The notes beneath the pieces were generated by a model. It saw only the letters and a program-made list of their open reading frames with translations. It was not told the DNA's origin and did no database searches. Positions 49,861 through 62,895 of a stretch of DNA of 64,000 nt are shown in pieces; the stretch's first letter is position 1; every line of letters begins with the position of its first letter. Source of the DNA: Terebella lapidaria (Eukaryota; Annelida; Polychaeta; Terebellida; Terebellidae). The DNA is taken from assembly GCA_949152475.1 (NCBI GenBank), contig OX424560.1, positions 21,081,106 to 21,145,105 of the forward strand, read 5' to 3'. The position numbers and the translations under genes are program-made.

Positions 49861-52600
49861 ACGATCTAGGAATTTGTTGAATCTGTTGAGCACTCTGCAC
49901 ATGATCCATTAATTTTTATACCCCGGAGACCAGAGGTGTCTACACCATGATGTACTCATACATGAAGGGATTGACCGGAAGGTGGCAGGCAGCTTAACTA
50001 CGTGGTAGATCCACACTGTTAATTGCATGTCACCAAGAACCAGCTTTTATCATGCAAATGCCGGACCACTTCTCTTCAGAGAAAAGGAAGATGACTAGGA
50101 TGTATCTATCAATGTTATTTGCAGTCAACGATATGGTCATGGCTGTTATTATGAGCATAACTTATAATCGAAGATTATCTGAAAAAGGGAACCTGTATGT
50201 ATTTATTGAAATATTTAACCGACTCATCATCTTAGCATTATGTGCGATGGTACAAACTAGAGCAAGTAAGTGAAGTGTACATCTACATAGGACAAAAAAT
50301 CTTTTTTAAAGCAACTTCACAACTATGAAACAATGACGTATAACATCCTGTGTTGACACTTGATAGGACACTTGATCCCTTACCGAATTTGTTCTCAACA
50401 AATGACGGATATCTATGGCCTCATAAATTGCACATAAGTGAATGTAAAAGGAGATGAAGTAATGTGTGGTTGGAAGGAAATAAGCATTGCATTGCACGTA
50501 CTTTTAATATTGATTGATAATTTGATTTGATAACACACATATCCTGGATTTCCAAGAAACTGATGTTCTATAGAATAAATATATCACTGCCTGGAACAGA
50601 GAAAAATACTTATGTAAATTACATCCCACCAGTCTACGGAAACATAACATATTGGCATATCACAGTTCCTGGTCAATTGGTAAAGTCGTCACGTTGAAAT
50701 AATCCCAAGGTAAATTAAGCCGAATGTTGATAGTGCTAAATATCTTTGAAAAAGCGACTATAATGACTTTAACAATAGTTTATCATGTACATTGTATAAG
50801 TGGCTGTTTAGCACATTGGCTTCGCAGGTTCGATTGATGTCCGCTTCTCAGTATCGATTGATGTCTGTAAGACATGATAGTGGTTGGCATCAATGGTTCT
50901 AAATCAGTTTCGCTCCAGACAAAAAGCCGTGTTGAGGAACTGCGGTGTAGTCTACTGTATTTAGGGTTTGGGGTAGACATTTGGGTGTCAAAGCTGAATT
51001 TTTGCACATTGACCCTGGAGACCATATAGATAACCCACAAAAAAGTCCCCATTAATCCCATGGGGGGTTTTCCCCAAAATCCAAGATGGCCGCCATTTAT
51101 ACGCGAAATAGCTTAAAATTGACCTAGCGAGTTACCTACTGCACCGACGTTGGTTATTTTAGTGTCTACCCCCATGTTTTCTGACCCAAGGAATCTGATG
51201 GTGATATTGCTGAGTCTCTGTGACGGTCGTTTTTTTTCAAATTCCAATATGGCTGCCACGAAAACCCGAGAAATTCGTGAAATCACGTTCTCAGCTATAT
51301 TTAGAAGCAAAATATTGGTGTCTACCCCGACGTTTTCTTACCTAAGGAATCCAATGGTGATAATGCTGGGTCTGTGTGACTGTTGATTGCCTCGGAATTC
51401 AAAATGGCTGCCATCAATACCGGTGAAATTTGCAAAATTACGTTTTCTTGCAATATTTCAGCTAATGATCTGGCATACGTTTCGGTATCTACCGAATAGA
51501 TGCTGGAATATAGCTGGAAACATGATTTTTCGAATTTTCCGGGGTTTTGTTGTGGCCATTTTGGATTTTGAAACAACCAACAGTCACATAGACCCAACAT
51601 TATCACAATTTGACTCCTTAGGTCAGAAAAGGGGGTGGTAGACACCAAAATTTTGCTTTTATCTGCCATAGCCGCTGAAATATAGCTGAAAACGTGATTT
51701 CACGAATTTCTCGGGTTTTCGTGGCAGCCATATTGGAATTTGAAACAACCGACCATCACAGAGACTCAGCAATATCACCATCAGATTCCTTGGGTCAGAA
51801 AACATGGGGGTAGACACTAAAATAACCAACGTAGGTGCAGTAGGTAACTCGCTAGGTCAATTTTAAGCTATTTCGCATATAAATGGCGGCCATCTTGGAT
51901 TTTTGGGAAAACCCCCCATGGTATTGATGGGGACTTTTTTGTGAGTTATCTATAGGGTCTCCAGAGTCACTGTGCAAAAATTCAGCTTTGACACCCAAAT
52001 GTTTACCTTATGGGCTTTTTGGACCTAATATTGGTAGACTAGGTGGGCCAGCTGACAGACGGACATGAGCTGAACCCGTTATTACCACAGGGTGAGGGTC
52101 TTAAATCAGAACATAAATCAGAACAAAAAGATTCTGAGCAAATCTGAGCAAATACATATGCATCTATATTTTATTTTGCTGGCTGTATACATGCCTGATA
52201 CAAATATCGTTCAACCAATATCTTCACTGCTGACGCAATATTTGAAAAAAAATACTTATATTCACTCATGTTGTTATGTATTGTGTCCAAAAACATGGAC
52301 TCGAGTTGTCTGTTCATTCTGAAAATCTTTGTCAGCATCCAAAAATATTCACTAAATTCAAACAAAACTTCGTACTAGGATAAAAAGGTCTTTTTCTCAT
52401 AATTTGAAACCCAATAACGCTATGCAGTGTTCAGCAGCACATTCAATATCGATGTGTAAAAACTAATGTGTTACAATTTCAACGACCTGGAAACTACCAT
52501 ATAATTGGGACACTTGGCATAAATGTGGCAAACACGTCCACGAAGTTGGCTTTATCTCACAACATTATGCTATTTCGTGCTGCATAGGAATATTCTCATG
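49860..52600 (+). repeat. Module D2, copy d (split by a fold-back element)
   Basis: D2 sequence runs from about 49860 to 50947 and resumes at 52042. It is shorter than copies a and b because an internal block is missing. The other D2 copies read across the insertion site. Confidence 0.87.
50948..52041. mobile_element. Small fold-back element with ~172-bp monomers
   Basis: TAGTCTAC (50948-50955) and GTAGACTA (52034-52041) end a near-palindrome. Each arm has the same ~215-bp terminal repeat as the 7199-11000 element and about two monomers (starts near 51162, 51319 and 51484 on plus; 51639 and 51811 inverted). The arms meet near 51490 with almost no spacer. D2 copies a (GAACCGTGGTAGCTGCCAG at 48972-48990) and b lack it. 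Non-autonomous. Confidence 0.9.
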
Positions 52601-52679
52601 ATATTATGTCCAAGAAGAAGGTTTTTTTTTTGTCCTTTTGGGGAATACTCTATCAGGACATATTCACATCCGAAAGTTT

Positions 52680-55600
52680 TCAACAATCTTTTCATGGCAT
52701 GATACCAAATATTCTGCACATTTCATGACCAATTCGTTTGTGTTGTTATTAAACTATCTTCTATATCACCCAAACGAGCATGTATGTTTTGTTGTGGAGG
52801 CGTCTCCTAAATAAATCGTGTAGTATTCAACACGCAAATATCCAATATTTAAAGTTTTTTCACGAGATCGTTCATAGACGATCTTGGAGGAGCTAACATC
52901 GACGCTATTCCACCAGTACCGACCGTCAACATGGATGATCACAACACTCAGCAGTTGATATTAACAGCTACCATGTACACATGATGCACACTGTAGGAAT
53001 GAATAGGGAACCCTGCTATCACTACGAAATTCGGACGTGATATTTATTGTCTCACATATATATTCAATATCGTCGATCCCATGTTTGTGTGCAAAATAAC
53101 GTTTCTTCTAGTATTTTTAATACTTCTTTAATACTAGTTGCATCCAGTATACGTTATGGCCTATAAACAGCAACATCATAAAACCATTCATATTAACATG
53201 ATTTAAAAACAATATGACCTATGACAACGTGTGCATGTGTTACTACATGATAGGAGGGAATTCCGCACCTGTATGTATTTTGCTCTACAAATTGACGCAT
53301 TCCCCAAACTAGAGGCGACTAGATCATGCTTCACAATGCATTGATTTCTTGATATTATTTGTGCTTGTATTATTCTCCAGTTCAGTTATTCGTGATTAGT
53401 TCACCAGAAATTTGGGTTTATATCAAAGTATAGATGAAGCAAACGTTATAATTATACCGCTGCATATCTTAAACTGTAAGTTATGTTCCACCAGTCTGAA
53501 AGCGACTCACGCACGAATATTGGTAACATACCGGTGGTCGGTAAAATTGTCATATTCAATTCCCCACGGTAATGTAAGCCAAATGTCTTTCACAGATTAC
53601 TTCACACTGTATCACGAAAGGCAAAGTCTCCCAGAAACTACAGCAGAGTTGTTTGTGGTGTTTTAATATAGTATATGTTTGTGTTTGTGGTGTATTAGTA
53701 TCCTACATGTACATGCATTTTTACTATTGCATCATCACAGAAAAGTCAGAAACAACATATGTTTTCTCTTCAAAAATAACTTCACATGATTCGTAAAGCA
53801 CAACAAGGACATCAATAATATGCTTCATATGCATACAGAAATAGAAGTGGTACAGGTCAATAACACCTTTTCATCACCTCCCCAACATTGATATCTGGGT
53901 CTAAGTGTTGGTCCACTATGATCTCCCGGATGTACAATTTGATGAATTATCCCCACCGTTCACCGCAGATGTAAGACGGGTCCTAGTCGGAAAGTCATCA
54001 ATCTTTCCAGGTCAGCGACCAGTGTCAGCTATGGCACTACCAGAAATAAGATAGAAAAGGAGTCGAATAAAACAACCAATTTATTGTGGTGTTTGTGTAG
54101 GGGATATATTGATAGGGTGCCCGGATAATCATTCACCAAGAGAAAAACTCATCACTGCTTTGTACATGTAAAGAACTGGTAATTCAAAATTTGTATCAGG
54201 ACCATTAGATCCGAAAATATGGCTCTGCAAGCTTGTATCTTACTGCACATTACACAGACAATTTTCACATGGAATCGAGTTATGAAACCAAATCAGTTTT
54301 ATTTTTCTGCATATTCCCAAGGGCCGAAATGCCAAATGACAACATCGGTTTTTACATCCTCGTTTTTGCGTCTTCCGCTCGGTGAGATAATTGGCAATTA
54401 TCGTAGGGAGTGCCACTGATGCATGTGTCCTGACACGAATGTAATAACCGCAGCGGGTAGTTCCTGCTGTAAGCTTTTTGTCGAAGTTATGCATTGCAGT
54501 ATGTTCTGTATACCCTCTCAATTACTGAAAAAAAATATCTGTTCGATTGTGTACTGTTGTCCAAGTTGTTGCAGATATGTGATGTATGCAACACAATGTC
54601 GAACTTATGTTATCAATATAAATGGGACAGCACCTCGCATGGCTGCATATCACCAACGAAACTCAAAATTCGCCGTTTGACAGATCTACGTATACATGTA
54701 CGTTAAGGTAGTGTTTTTGATAAATAATGTAATATTAACTTTTTGGTAGGCATGCTGGAACCTATGCCACCACGTTTGCACAAGACAGCACAATGAGTTG
54801 ACACAGTTACATTCCATGACACGTCATATCCAATTAGCAAATTCATGAACATAATTATCAGCATCGAATCATTGGTGAAGCGACCTACATATGCATGTGG
54901 TGTACATTCATTCATAAAAAATAATATCATTATGCTCGTTTGTATCATACATTTGAACCTTGGCCCATGGTGTATTTGTCAATCAAATATTACATTTTGG
55001 GGTTGTGATATTTTATAATGATGTCATCATCAATGACTCGATAACCTCCCTAATTGAAACGAAAATGTATCCACGTAGAGCACTAAATAGTCCCCAAACC
55101 ATCAATCGGAAAACACAAATATGGTCGTATGGCCTTGAATTCATTTTGTTATGTATAGTTATAGTCCAGTTGCAATGCCTGTGCATGAAGATTGATGCCC
55201 TTATGATTTGGACCTTTCCTGAATCTGTTGAGCACTGTGCACATGATCCATCAACTTTTGTGTCCCCCGAGACTAGAGGTGTCTACACCGTCGATTACTT
55301 ATACATGAGAGGATTGACCCGAAGGTGGCAGGCAGCTTAACTACTGGGAATGGCGGTAGATCCACACTGTTAACTGAATATTACCAAGAACGGTTTTTCA
55401 TGCAAATGCGCGAACATTTCAGAGAAAGGTAGCTGCTATGTAGCTGTTAAAGGTAGTTGCAATCAACAATATGGTGGCGGTTATTATCATAAATAACGCC
55501 TCACCTATTTACCTCTCAAAAAATGCCGGCTTCCTGTCACTGCATAACCTTACTAAGACGAATAAGTAAATTAAAAAATATGTAGTTGAAAAGCATTCCA

Positions 55601-56400
55601 ATGCATTGTTTGTACTTTTGATATTGGTTGGTGTGACTTATATTCATCAATGATATCCACAAAATATATGTTCCACAGATTCAATATTTCTCAGTGTAGA
55701 CAGTGACAAAATATACATAGTTAATTATACACATGCTTTCGAATGTACATTGCATTCCACCGGTCTACGAGAACATGATTTAGTGACATCTCACAGTTCC
55801 AATTCGATTGGTAAAGTCATCACGTTGAATTAATTCCATGGTAAATTACGCCCCGTGTTCTCACGAATTGCTTCACGTTGTCTCACAAAAGGCAATGTCT
55901 GTGTGCCGAAGACAACTGCGGAGTCGTTTGTGGTGCACAACTCAATATGCGAGGTTTACCTATTCGTCATTTGACATAAAACAAGGCGCACACACATGAC
56001 TAACAAGCGATGGAGCCGAAAACATCTATCAATATAGATTTTAAATTTTCTACACATAGCCACGATAACAACCAATAACACCAACCTTTCCAAATCATGG
56101 ACCATGGTCCAGTTTGAAAGGGATGACGAATTCTATCATTGGCAGCATGAGGAAGGTGATATGGGTGCTAATGTGATCATAGAATTGTAAGGAAAACTGC
56201 CAGTAGATAACAGATGCAGAGAAAGATAAGTCATTGGTTCGCATGTGACTTTACTCAGTGAAATAAAATCTTCATGTAAGTATAGACTATCCAAAATATA
56301 TTTGGGTTGAAATCACATCAACAACTGAGGAAACTTATTTGCACTATTTATATTAACTATAATGATTATAAGGATCTTTCAAATCTTATACAAATACAGA
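52680..56400 (+). repeat. Module D1, copy b (empty site)
   Basis: Collinear with 40780-45380 and lacking the 989-bp TTAA element. The empty TTAA site is at about 55338-55341. Confidence 0.93.
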
Positions 56401-57280
56401 TCATTTAATTAGAAATATGCACATTGCATAAACAACTTATGTATGAAATCAGAGTGTCAAAGCAAATCATTTGACGTTTCTTGCCATATCGCCAAGGATC
56501 GAATTGGCCAATGACTATATCAGTTTTTAGATTCAAATGTTCGGCTTTGTGAAATAATTGGCAATTGTCGTAAGCAGTGTCCCTGACCCATGTCTCCTGA
56601 CACAGTTGTAACAAGTCACTGTGGGCATATTGAGGGTTTTTTAACCAACTGTGTCCAACAGTAATAATAGCATGCGTTCTTTTGCAGTGCACTTGTATAC
56701 CATTTGCAATTACTGAGACAAATAATACCTAATAATGTCGACCAAGTTTAAGCAAATTTCACAGTATGAGACACTAACATCAAAGCTTGTAATTTGTCTA
56801 ATTGTTTTGAAATGGTCAGTTACAACTCATGCTTTCTTGTCACAAATGAAAGATACAAACTGTCCTTGTGGATAATGTGATATCCAAACAGTAATTCTCG
56901 TTTTTAATAGGTAGGTTATATGTAATTACAAACTTGGTGACCGCGTAAACTTACTGTTCCTGTCAAGTTTGCATAAAAACACCATGAGATAACATAATAC
57001 GATGTCATGGCAGTTGCGCATCGTTGGATGAACAATCGACACATATCTTGCTTGTTTATAATATCTTTGTGCATATTTGGAAAAAAAAGCACATCCTGTA
57101 TTAAGATTTTCTTTCCCGTTGAACGACCATACATTTGTCAATCGAACATGACATGTTGTGGATTTTATAATGATAGAAAATGATGTTTCCAACAAATATG
57201 GTCAATTGACCTTGAATTCATTTACTCATAGCCTAGCAGCAATGCCTGTGCTGAGATATTGATGCCTTATGATTTAGACC
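56400..57280 (+). repeat. Module D1', diverged copy e
   Basis: It retains the X segment (about 56480-56615) and reaches the Y segment (about 57285), with the part between reduced. It resembles 62050-62895 most closely. Confidence 0.8.
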
Positions 57281-59880
57281 TTTCCTGGATCTGTTGAGCC
57301 CTGTGCACATGATCCATCAACTTTCGTGTCCCTAGACCAGAGGTGTCCACACCATAGATTACTTATACATGAGATGCTTGACCCAATGGTGGCAGACAGC
57401 TTAGTTACTGGGAGTAGTCGTAGATCCACACTGTTGATTGAATGTTACCAACAACAAGTGTTCCTCATGTAAAGTCAGACCAGTTTTTTTAGAGAAAAAA
57501 ATTGACTAGGATGTATATGTCAATGTTAGTTGCAGTCAACGATATGGTCGTGGCTGTTAATGTGAGTATAATTTATAATGGAAGATTGTCTATAAAAGGG
57601 AACATTTATGTATTTATTCAAATATTTAACCAATACATCATCTTAGCATCATGCACGGTGGTACAAACCAAAGCAGGTGAGAAGTGAAATGTATATCTAC
57701 AAAGGACAAAAGAAACACTTCTAAAGCAACTTCACAATAATGAAACAATGACTATAATATCCTGTGTTGACACTGGATTAATTTTGTTCTCAACAAATGA
57801 CGGATCTCTATGGCCTCATAGATTGCACATAAGTGAATATCAAAGTAGATGGAGAAATATGTGGTTGGAGAGAAATGAGCATTGCATTCCACGCACTTTT
57901 AATATTGATTGATAATTTGATTTAATAACACATATATCCTGGATTTCCAAGAAATTTATGTTCTACAGATTAAATATATCGCTGCCTGGAACAGCGACAA
58001 ATACTTACATGAATTACATCCCGCTAGTCTACAAAAACATAACATATTGGAATCTCACAGTTCCTGGTCGATTGGTAAAGTCATCACGTTGAATTAATCT
58101 CAAGGTAAATTAACCTCAATATTTCCACAGATTGCTTCACACTGTCTTACAGAAGGTGATGTCTTGTTTGCTAAAATGTCGCCTGTGGTGCGCAATTCAA
58201 TATAAACGGTTTACTTATTCATCGTTTGATATATGCATGAAAACATGGTGCATTCACATGATTTTTCAAGTGTTATTAATGTGATCATAGTTTTTTTAGA
58301 ATAGTGTGGCTAAATCACTGACGCATAGGCCGATAAATTAGTGGTTTTCATATGCCAGTGAAGCTATGCGTAGCAAAAACAGCTGAATAAAGGTACAAGC
58401 ATTATAAATACAAAATATATTGAATATTCTTTATGGAAACGATATTTCGAAATTCGCATGCGTATACACCATCGAGTCAGAAATATGCACATTGAACAAT
58501 CAATTTATGTCTGGAATCAGGTTATCAAACCAAATCACTTCTAGTTCCCTGCCATATCCCTGAAGACCAAACTACCCGATGTCTACATAAGTTGTTGCAT
58601 CAACGTTTCCATCTCGGTGAATTAATTGGCAATTATCGTAGGCAGTGCCGTTGACTCATTTCCTGACATTTTGTTTGTCATATAACCTGTGTCACGTTTG
58701 TCATATAACCTTGTACACACAAACAACGGCGGGACATCTGGATTGTCAGCTGCAAAGGCTCTCTCTCTCTGCAATTATACAATATCTGGTTGAATATATA
58801 TTCAGTGTTATCGCTCAATTGTTTCCGCTGTTCATAGCGCTAAATGTCATTGAAACAACGACTTTAGCAATAGGTTATCATGTACATTGTATAAGTGGCT
58901 GTTTAGCACAGCCGCTTCTCAGTAGCGAATGATGTAAGACATGGTAGTGGGTGGCATCAATGGTTCTAAATCAGTTTTGCTCTAGAGAAAAAGCAGCGTT
59001 GAGCACCGGCAGTGGATCAGCTGTCAGACGGACATGAGCTGAATCCGCTATTACCGAAGGGTGAAGGACCATCATAAATCAGAACACACGAGAAATAGAT
59101 TCCTAATATATCTGAGGAAATACCAATGCATCTAATAGATGCCATCTATATTATATTTTGCTGGCTGCATACGGGTTTGATACAAATGTCCTTCAAATTA
59201 AGATATTCACTGCTGACACAGTAAATATTTTAAAATTAAATTATCCAAACACATAGACTCGAGTTGTCTTTGGTTCTTACTGTCGTTGCCAGCATCCAAA
59301 AATATTTATTAAATTTAAACAGTACTTCAGCGTAGAACTCGGATGGAACCTCTCACTCTCGTAATTCCAAACTCAATATTGCTGTAGAATATCCAGTAAT
59401 ACATTCAAAATAGATGTTTATAAACGAATGTGTTACAAATTAAACGACTTGGAAAATACAATGTATTTGGCATTGGTTGAAATTGATATATGCAAATATT
59501 CCCTCATTCAATCCCCTTATATGATCCTGCCCTTCTATCTTTGTAGCACACATGTCACGAATGAGGCAAACGCGTGGACAAAGTTGGGTTTTATTATGCA
59601 AGTCGCTTTGCTCTAGATGAGAACTGGTAAAGATCAATTAATACAATTGATACCGTTTGTCATTGTCATGTTTTAAGAAAATGTATTCATGCCATTTTAA
59701 CTTCATATTATCACATAAAAGTATAGAAAACAAGTTTTCTTTTGTCTCATGGGTATATTGTTAAAACTAAATCTGTTGGTGGAAAATACTTTTTGTTCAT
59801 GTCAATCAAAGTTTGATTGAGAAGTTTGCTGCTTTATTGCTCGAGTTTATTGGTTGAAACTAAGCATATCACCATACGCA
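57280..59880 (+). repeat. Module D2, copy b
   Basis: Collinear with 47240-49860. Its CT microsatellite (about 58760-58769) is shorter than in copy a. Confidence 0.92.
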
Positions 59881-59884
59881 GTAT

Positions 59885-60430
59885 TAATGCAATATCCTCG
59901 TCATCGTTGTAGACACAATATTTCATATCATGTCCCAGATTACTGGAAAATATCATCGCTTCTCTGCCTCAATTTCCATGTGACAAGAGTATCACCGACT
60001 TGTTGGAAGAAAGTGATGAACGGTTTGCACATCTCTCGGCAGATTGAGATTTGTCCAGGTCACAGGAGAATCAATCTTTTCACGTCAACGGCTTCAGTGC
60101 ATATGGGGAATTAATGAAGTGTCATAGCATTAGTTATCCCAAGGTCAGGGATATCCATCATTTGATTCTAGCCTTAATGGTTCAATATGATTGGTAAGTT
60201 TATAATATGATTATGGATACTGAGTACGCTGAAATGTACTACATTTATGCATGTATTGTCATACCCAGAATGGTGATTTTTTAAGTGCTTTGTGGAAACC
60301 TTCACTTGTTCAGCAGAACAATTACTGCATGGATAATGAAAGTAGAAATGGATGCCGACAAACAGACAAATTCATATTCCAAGACCGAATCCATGGACGA
60401 AATATACAAGATCAGTGTGAGTAGTCAAAT
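59885..60430. other. Start of an inserted segment, coding-like but unrecognised
   Basis: D2 homology stops near 59885. A broken plus-strand reading (about 59980-60110, SITDLLEESDERFAHLSAD then a stop) looks coding-like but matches no family I know. It precedes the retroelement tail and may be host or element DNA carried in with it. Confidence 0.35.
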
Positions 60431-60640
60431 CCGAGTGATACTAAAGTATCAAAGTCAAAGCCTTGTGAAAATCACAGACACCCAGCCAGCTGAGTGTGAG
60501 ATCAGGTGCTCCGGAAGAGTGAGCATCTCCTGCCCCGCATGCGACACCTGCTGTGATATCCACACTGGCATATCGAGACGGAAATATATGCACAAAACTA
60601 TAAGGATGGGATGATATATTCCATCATATATGTGACAGGC
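60430..60640 (+). repeat. Conserved tail segment of the RT retroelement, copy at 60 kb
   Basis: It matches 9827-10045 (minus) and part of 17085-17170. It lies convergent with the RT fragment that follows on minus. It can be read as the end of a 109-codon frame (60285-60614) with ECEIRCSGRVSISCPAC, but only the DNA block is clearly conserved. Confidence 0.7.
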
Positions 60641-61330
60641 TTGGCGTAACCTTCAACCAGATCATAGTGATGACTATAAAACTTCTTGAATGTCGACCTC
60701 AGCCTCGGCATTTGGTATCCTTGTTTGAGCAATTTGGTAGTCAGAACCTGTGCTCTAACTACGAATTCCTGGTATGATGAACATGCTCTAGAATATCGGA
60801 TTAACTGGGGCACGTAGAGCCATGGGCTGGTGATGCTGGGATATTACTGCTCAAGACAGGAAAGTTGATAATGGGGAAATCAAAATCGTCACGTTTGTCA
60901 TATAACCTTGTACACAATTTGCCTTTATGGTCAATTTCGAGATAAATGTCAAGATAAGCTGACACTGGAGAATCAGTTGTTTCTTTGATTTCCAGTTCGT
61001 CTGGATATATCTGATGTAGGTAATCACCAAATTTAGGGTTATTCAAGGATATGACATCATCGATATACCTGTAGGTAAATTCAAAGAACTGGCCAATCGT
61101 TTATCTCCTCGTTTCGTAAGATTTTGGATGAACTCAGCTTCATATCAGTATAGGAACAAGTCCGCTAATAGTAGTGCACAATTGTTACCCATACCATAAT
61201 GGAATTGACTTATCCCAAATGCCCCCAAAAGTTGTCCGAGTTTCACAAATTACGTCAGAAAACTTCTCTTCGGCCAATCGTAACGTTTTGCAGAACTAGT
61301 CGTAAATGACGTAAAAGGACTGTGACAAAC
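60600..61330 (-). pseudogene. Reverse-transcriptase pseudogene (YIDD family)
   Basis: Read on minus through several frameshifts: TFGG, then MGNNCALLLADLFLY (family motif with Met-Gly), then YRYIDDVISLNNPKFGDYL with the intact catalytic YIDD box (61055-61066). SAYLDIYLEIDHKGK, LYDKRDDFDFPIINFP, QLIRYSRACSSYQEF and FKKFYSHHYDLVEGY follow. This is the palm and thumb of a retroelement RT that copies RNA into DNA. Upstream RT motifs are degraded beyond about 61330, and stops plus frame breaks (near 61060 and 60805) show it is dead. It is a paralogue of 9425-9830. The clade is uncertain: Penelope-like is my best guess, another YIDD-type retroelement the alternative. Confidence 0.88.
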
Positions 61331-62050
61331 TGGATTTGGGATATGTTAATTATACTCTTCTTTATCATTTAAATATGACAAACTCTGGATAACCTTTATA
61401 GTAATGCGGATCACTAAGGGATAGGGGAAGGCGATTGTGTATATAATGGAAAAGATGATATTCAGCAACAGATATGAATAAGTATCAAATTTTGACAAAT
61501 GTATCAACCCATCTCCACCAATTTCAGTATTGTGAACGAAGATATTGAACTTAATGCTTCTTGCAAATTAGGATCCCCTTTAGTATAAAAGAACCCCAAA
61601 AAGTATCGCCGGGTAGTTCTTACCAAAATTACACTAAAACATCATTGAAAATGTCATTCATTAGTTTCATTATGTTGTTTGATAAAAGGAGTGAATGATG
61701 GAATAAATATAGAAGCTCTACGCCCTAGGGATATAATTATCAGTCATGCGTTCCTATATTTGATGATCTGTGTCCCAGTCGTGCTCCTAATTGGCCATTA
61801 GGCAGGAAGAAGGAGACAAGGTGTTACCGAGATGGCTCTAGATTGACTCAGCTTGGCAAGTCTTGTCTGGTTATGGCAATGGTTGCTGGCAAGGGTTTTA
61901 TTGGACACTCCCACACTTGAAGATGAAACAAACATCCTTGCGATATTATGTCCATTGATAAAATGTCAATTCCTTCCTCATGGGAAGTATTATATTAGAA
62001 CTCAGAAATATCAGAAAGTCATCAGCAATACTGGAGATTTTATGATGAGA
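61330..62050. other. No gene recognised
   Basis: Probably the degraded 5' part of the retroelement and its flank. A 66-codon plus frame (61853-62053) has no recognised domain. Confidence 0.35.
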
Positions 62051-62895
62051 TAATCAGTTCAGTGGATACATCAGTTTTTGGATTCAAATGTTCAGCTGTG
62101 TGAGATAATTGGCAATTGTCGTAAGCAGTGTCCCTGACTCATGTTTCCTGACATAATTGTAACAAACCATCGTGGGCAACTTCAGTTTTTGTCTGGCCCA
62201 ACTCTCTAACATTTATGGCATGTGTTTTTTGCACAGCGCTTGTATATCATTTTCAATCATGAGAACATTTATATCCAATTATATTGTTCAAGTTTTTGCA
62301 AGCTTCCACAGTATGAGACTCTAACATCAAAGCGTGTAATTTGCCTAGTTGTTTTAAAGTGGTCAAGTACAACTCATGCTTTCTTGTCACAAATATAAAT
62401 AATGAGATATCCGAACAGTAACTCTCGTTTTTAATAAATAGGTCATATGTCATGTATTTACAGTTTTGGTGACCGCGCAAACTTAATATTCCTGTCAAGT
62501 TTGTATGTTTGTATGACAGCACCATAAGATAACATAGTGCGATACCATGACACATTGCCTCCATTCAGCAAACAGTTTAATATAATCACCGCTTGCACAT
62601 TGTTGAGGTAAAACAATCTACACGTATGTTGTTTGTTTATAATATCTTTGTGAATATTTGGAAAAAAACATCCAGCACTGATATTTTTTTTCCGTTGAAC
62701 GACCATACATTTGTCAATTAAACATGGCATTTTGTGGTTTCATGATAATAGAAAATGATGTTTCCAACATTTATTGAAGGAAGGTTATCTATATAGTACT
62801 CGAAATTATAAGTATGGTCAAATGACCTTGAATTCGATTACTTATAGGCTAGCAGCAATGCATGTGTTGGGATATTGATGCCTTATGATTTAGAC
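62050..62895 (+). repeat. Module D1', copy f
   Basis: It matches 56480-57280, including the X segment (GATAATTGGCAATTGTCGTA) and the poly-A/T-rich middle before the Y segment. Confidence 0.85.

Noticed and set aside
60285-60614. Cysteine-containing secreted protein or toxin-like peptide (CSGRVSISCPACDTCC)
   Set aside because: There is no signal peptide, the region is the tail of a retroelement, and the copy at 17.1 kb breaks the frame.
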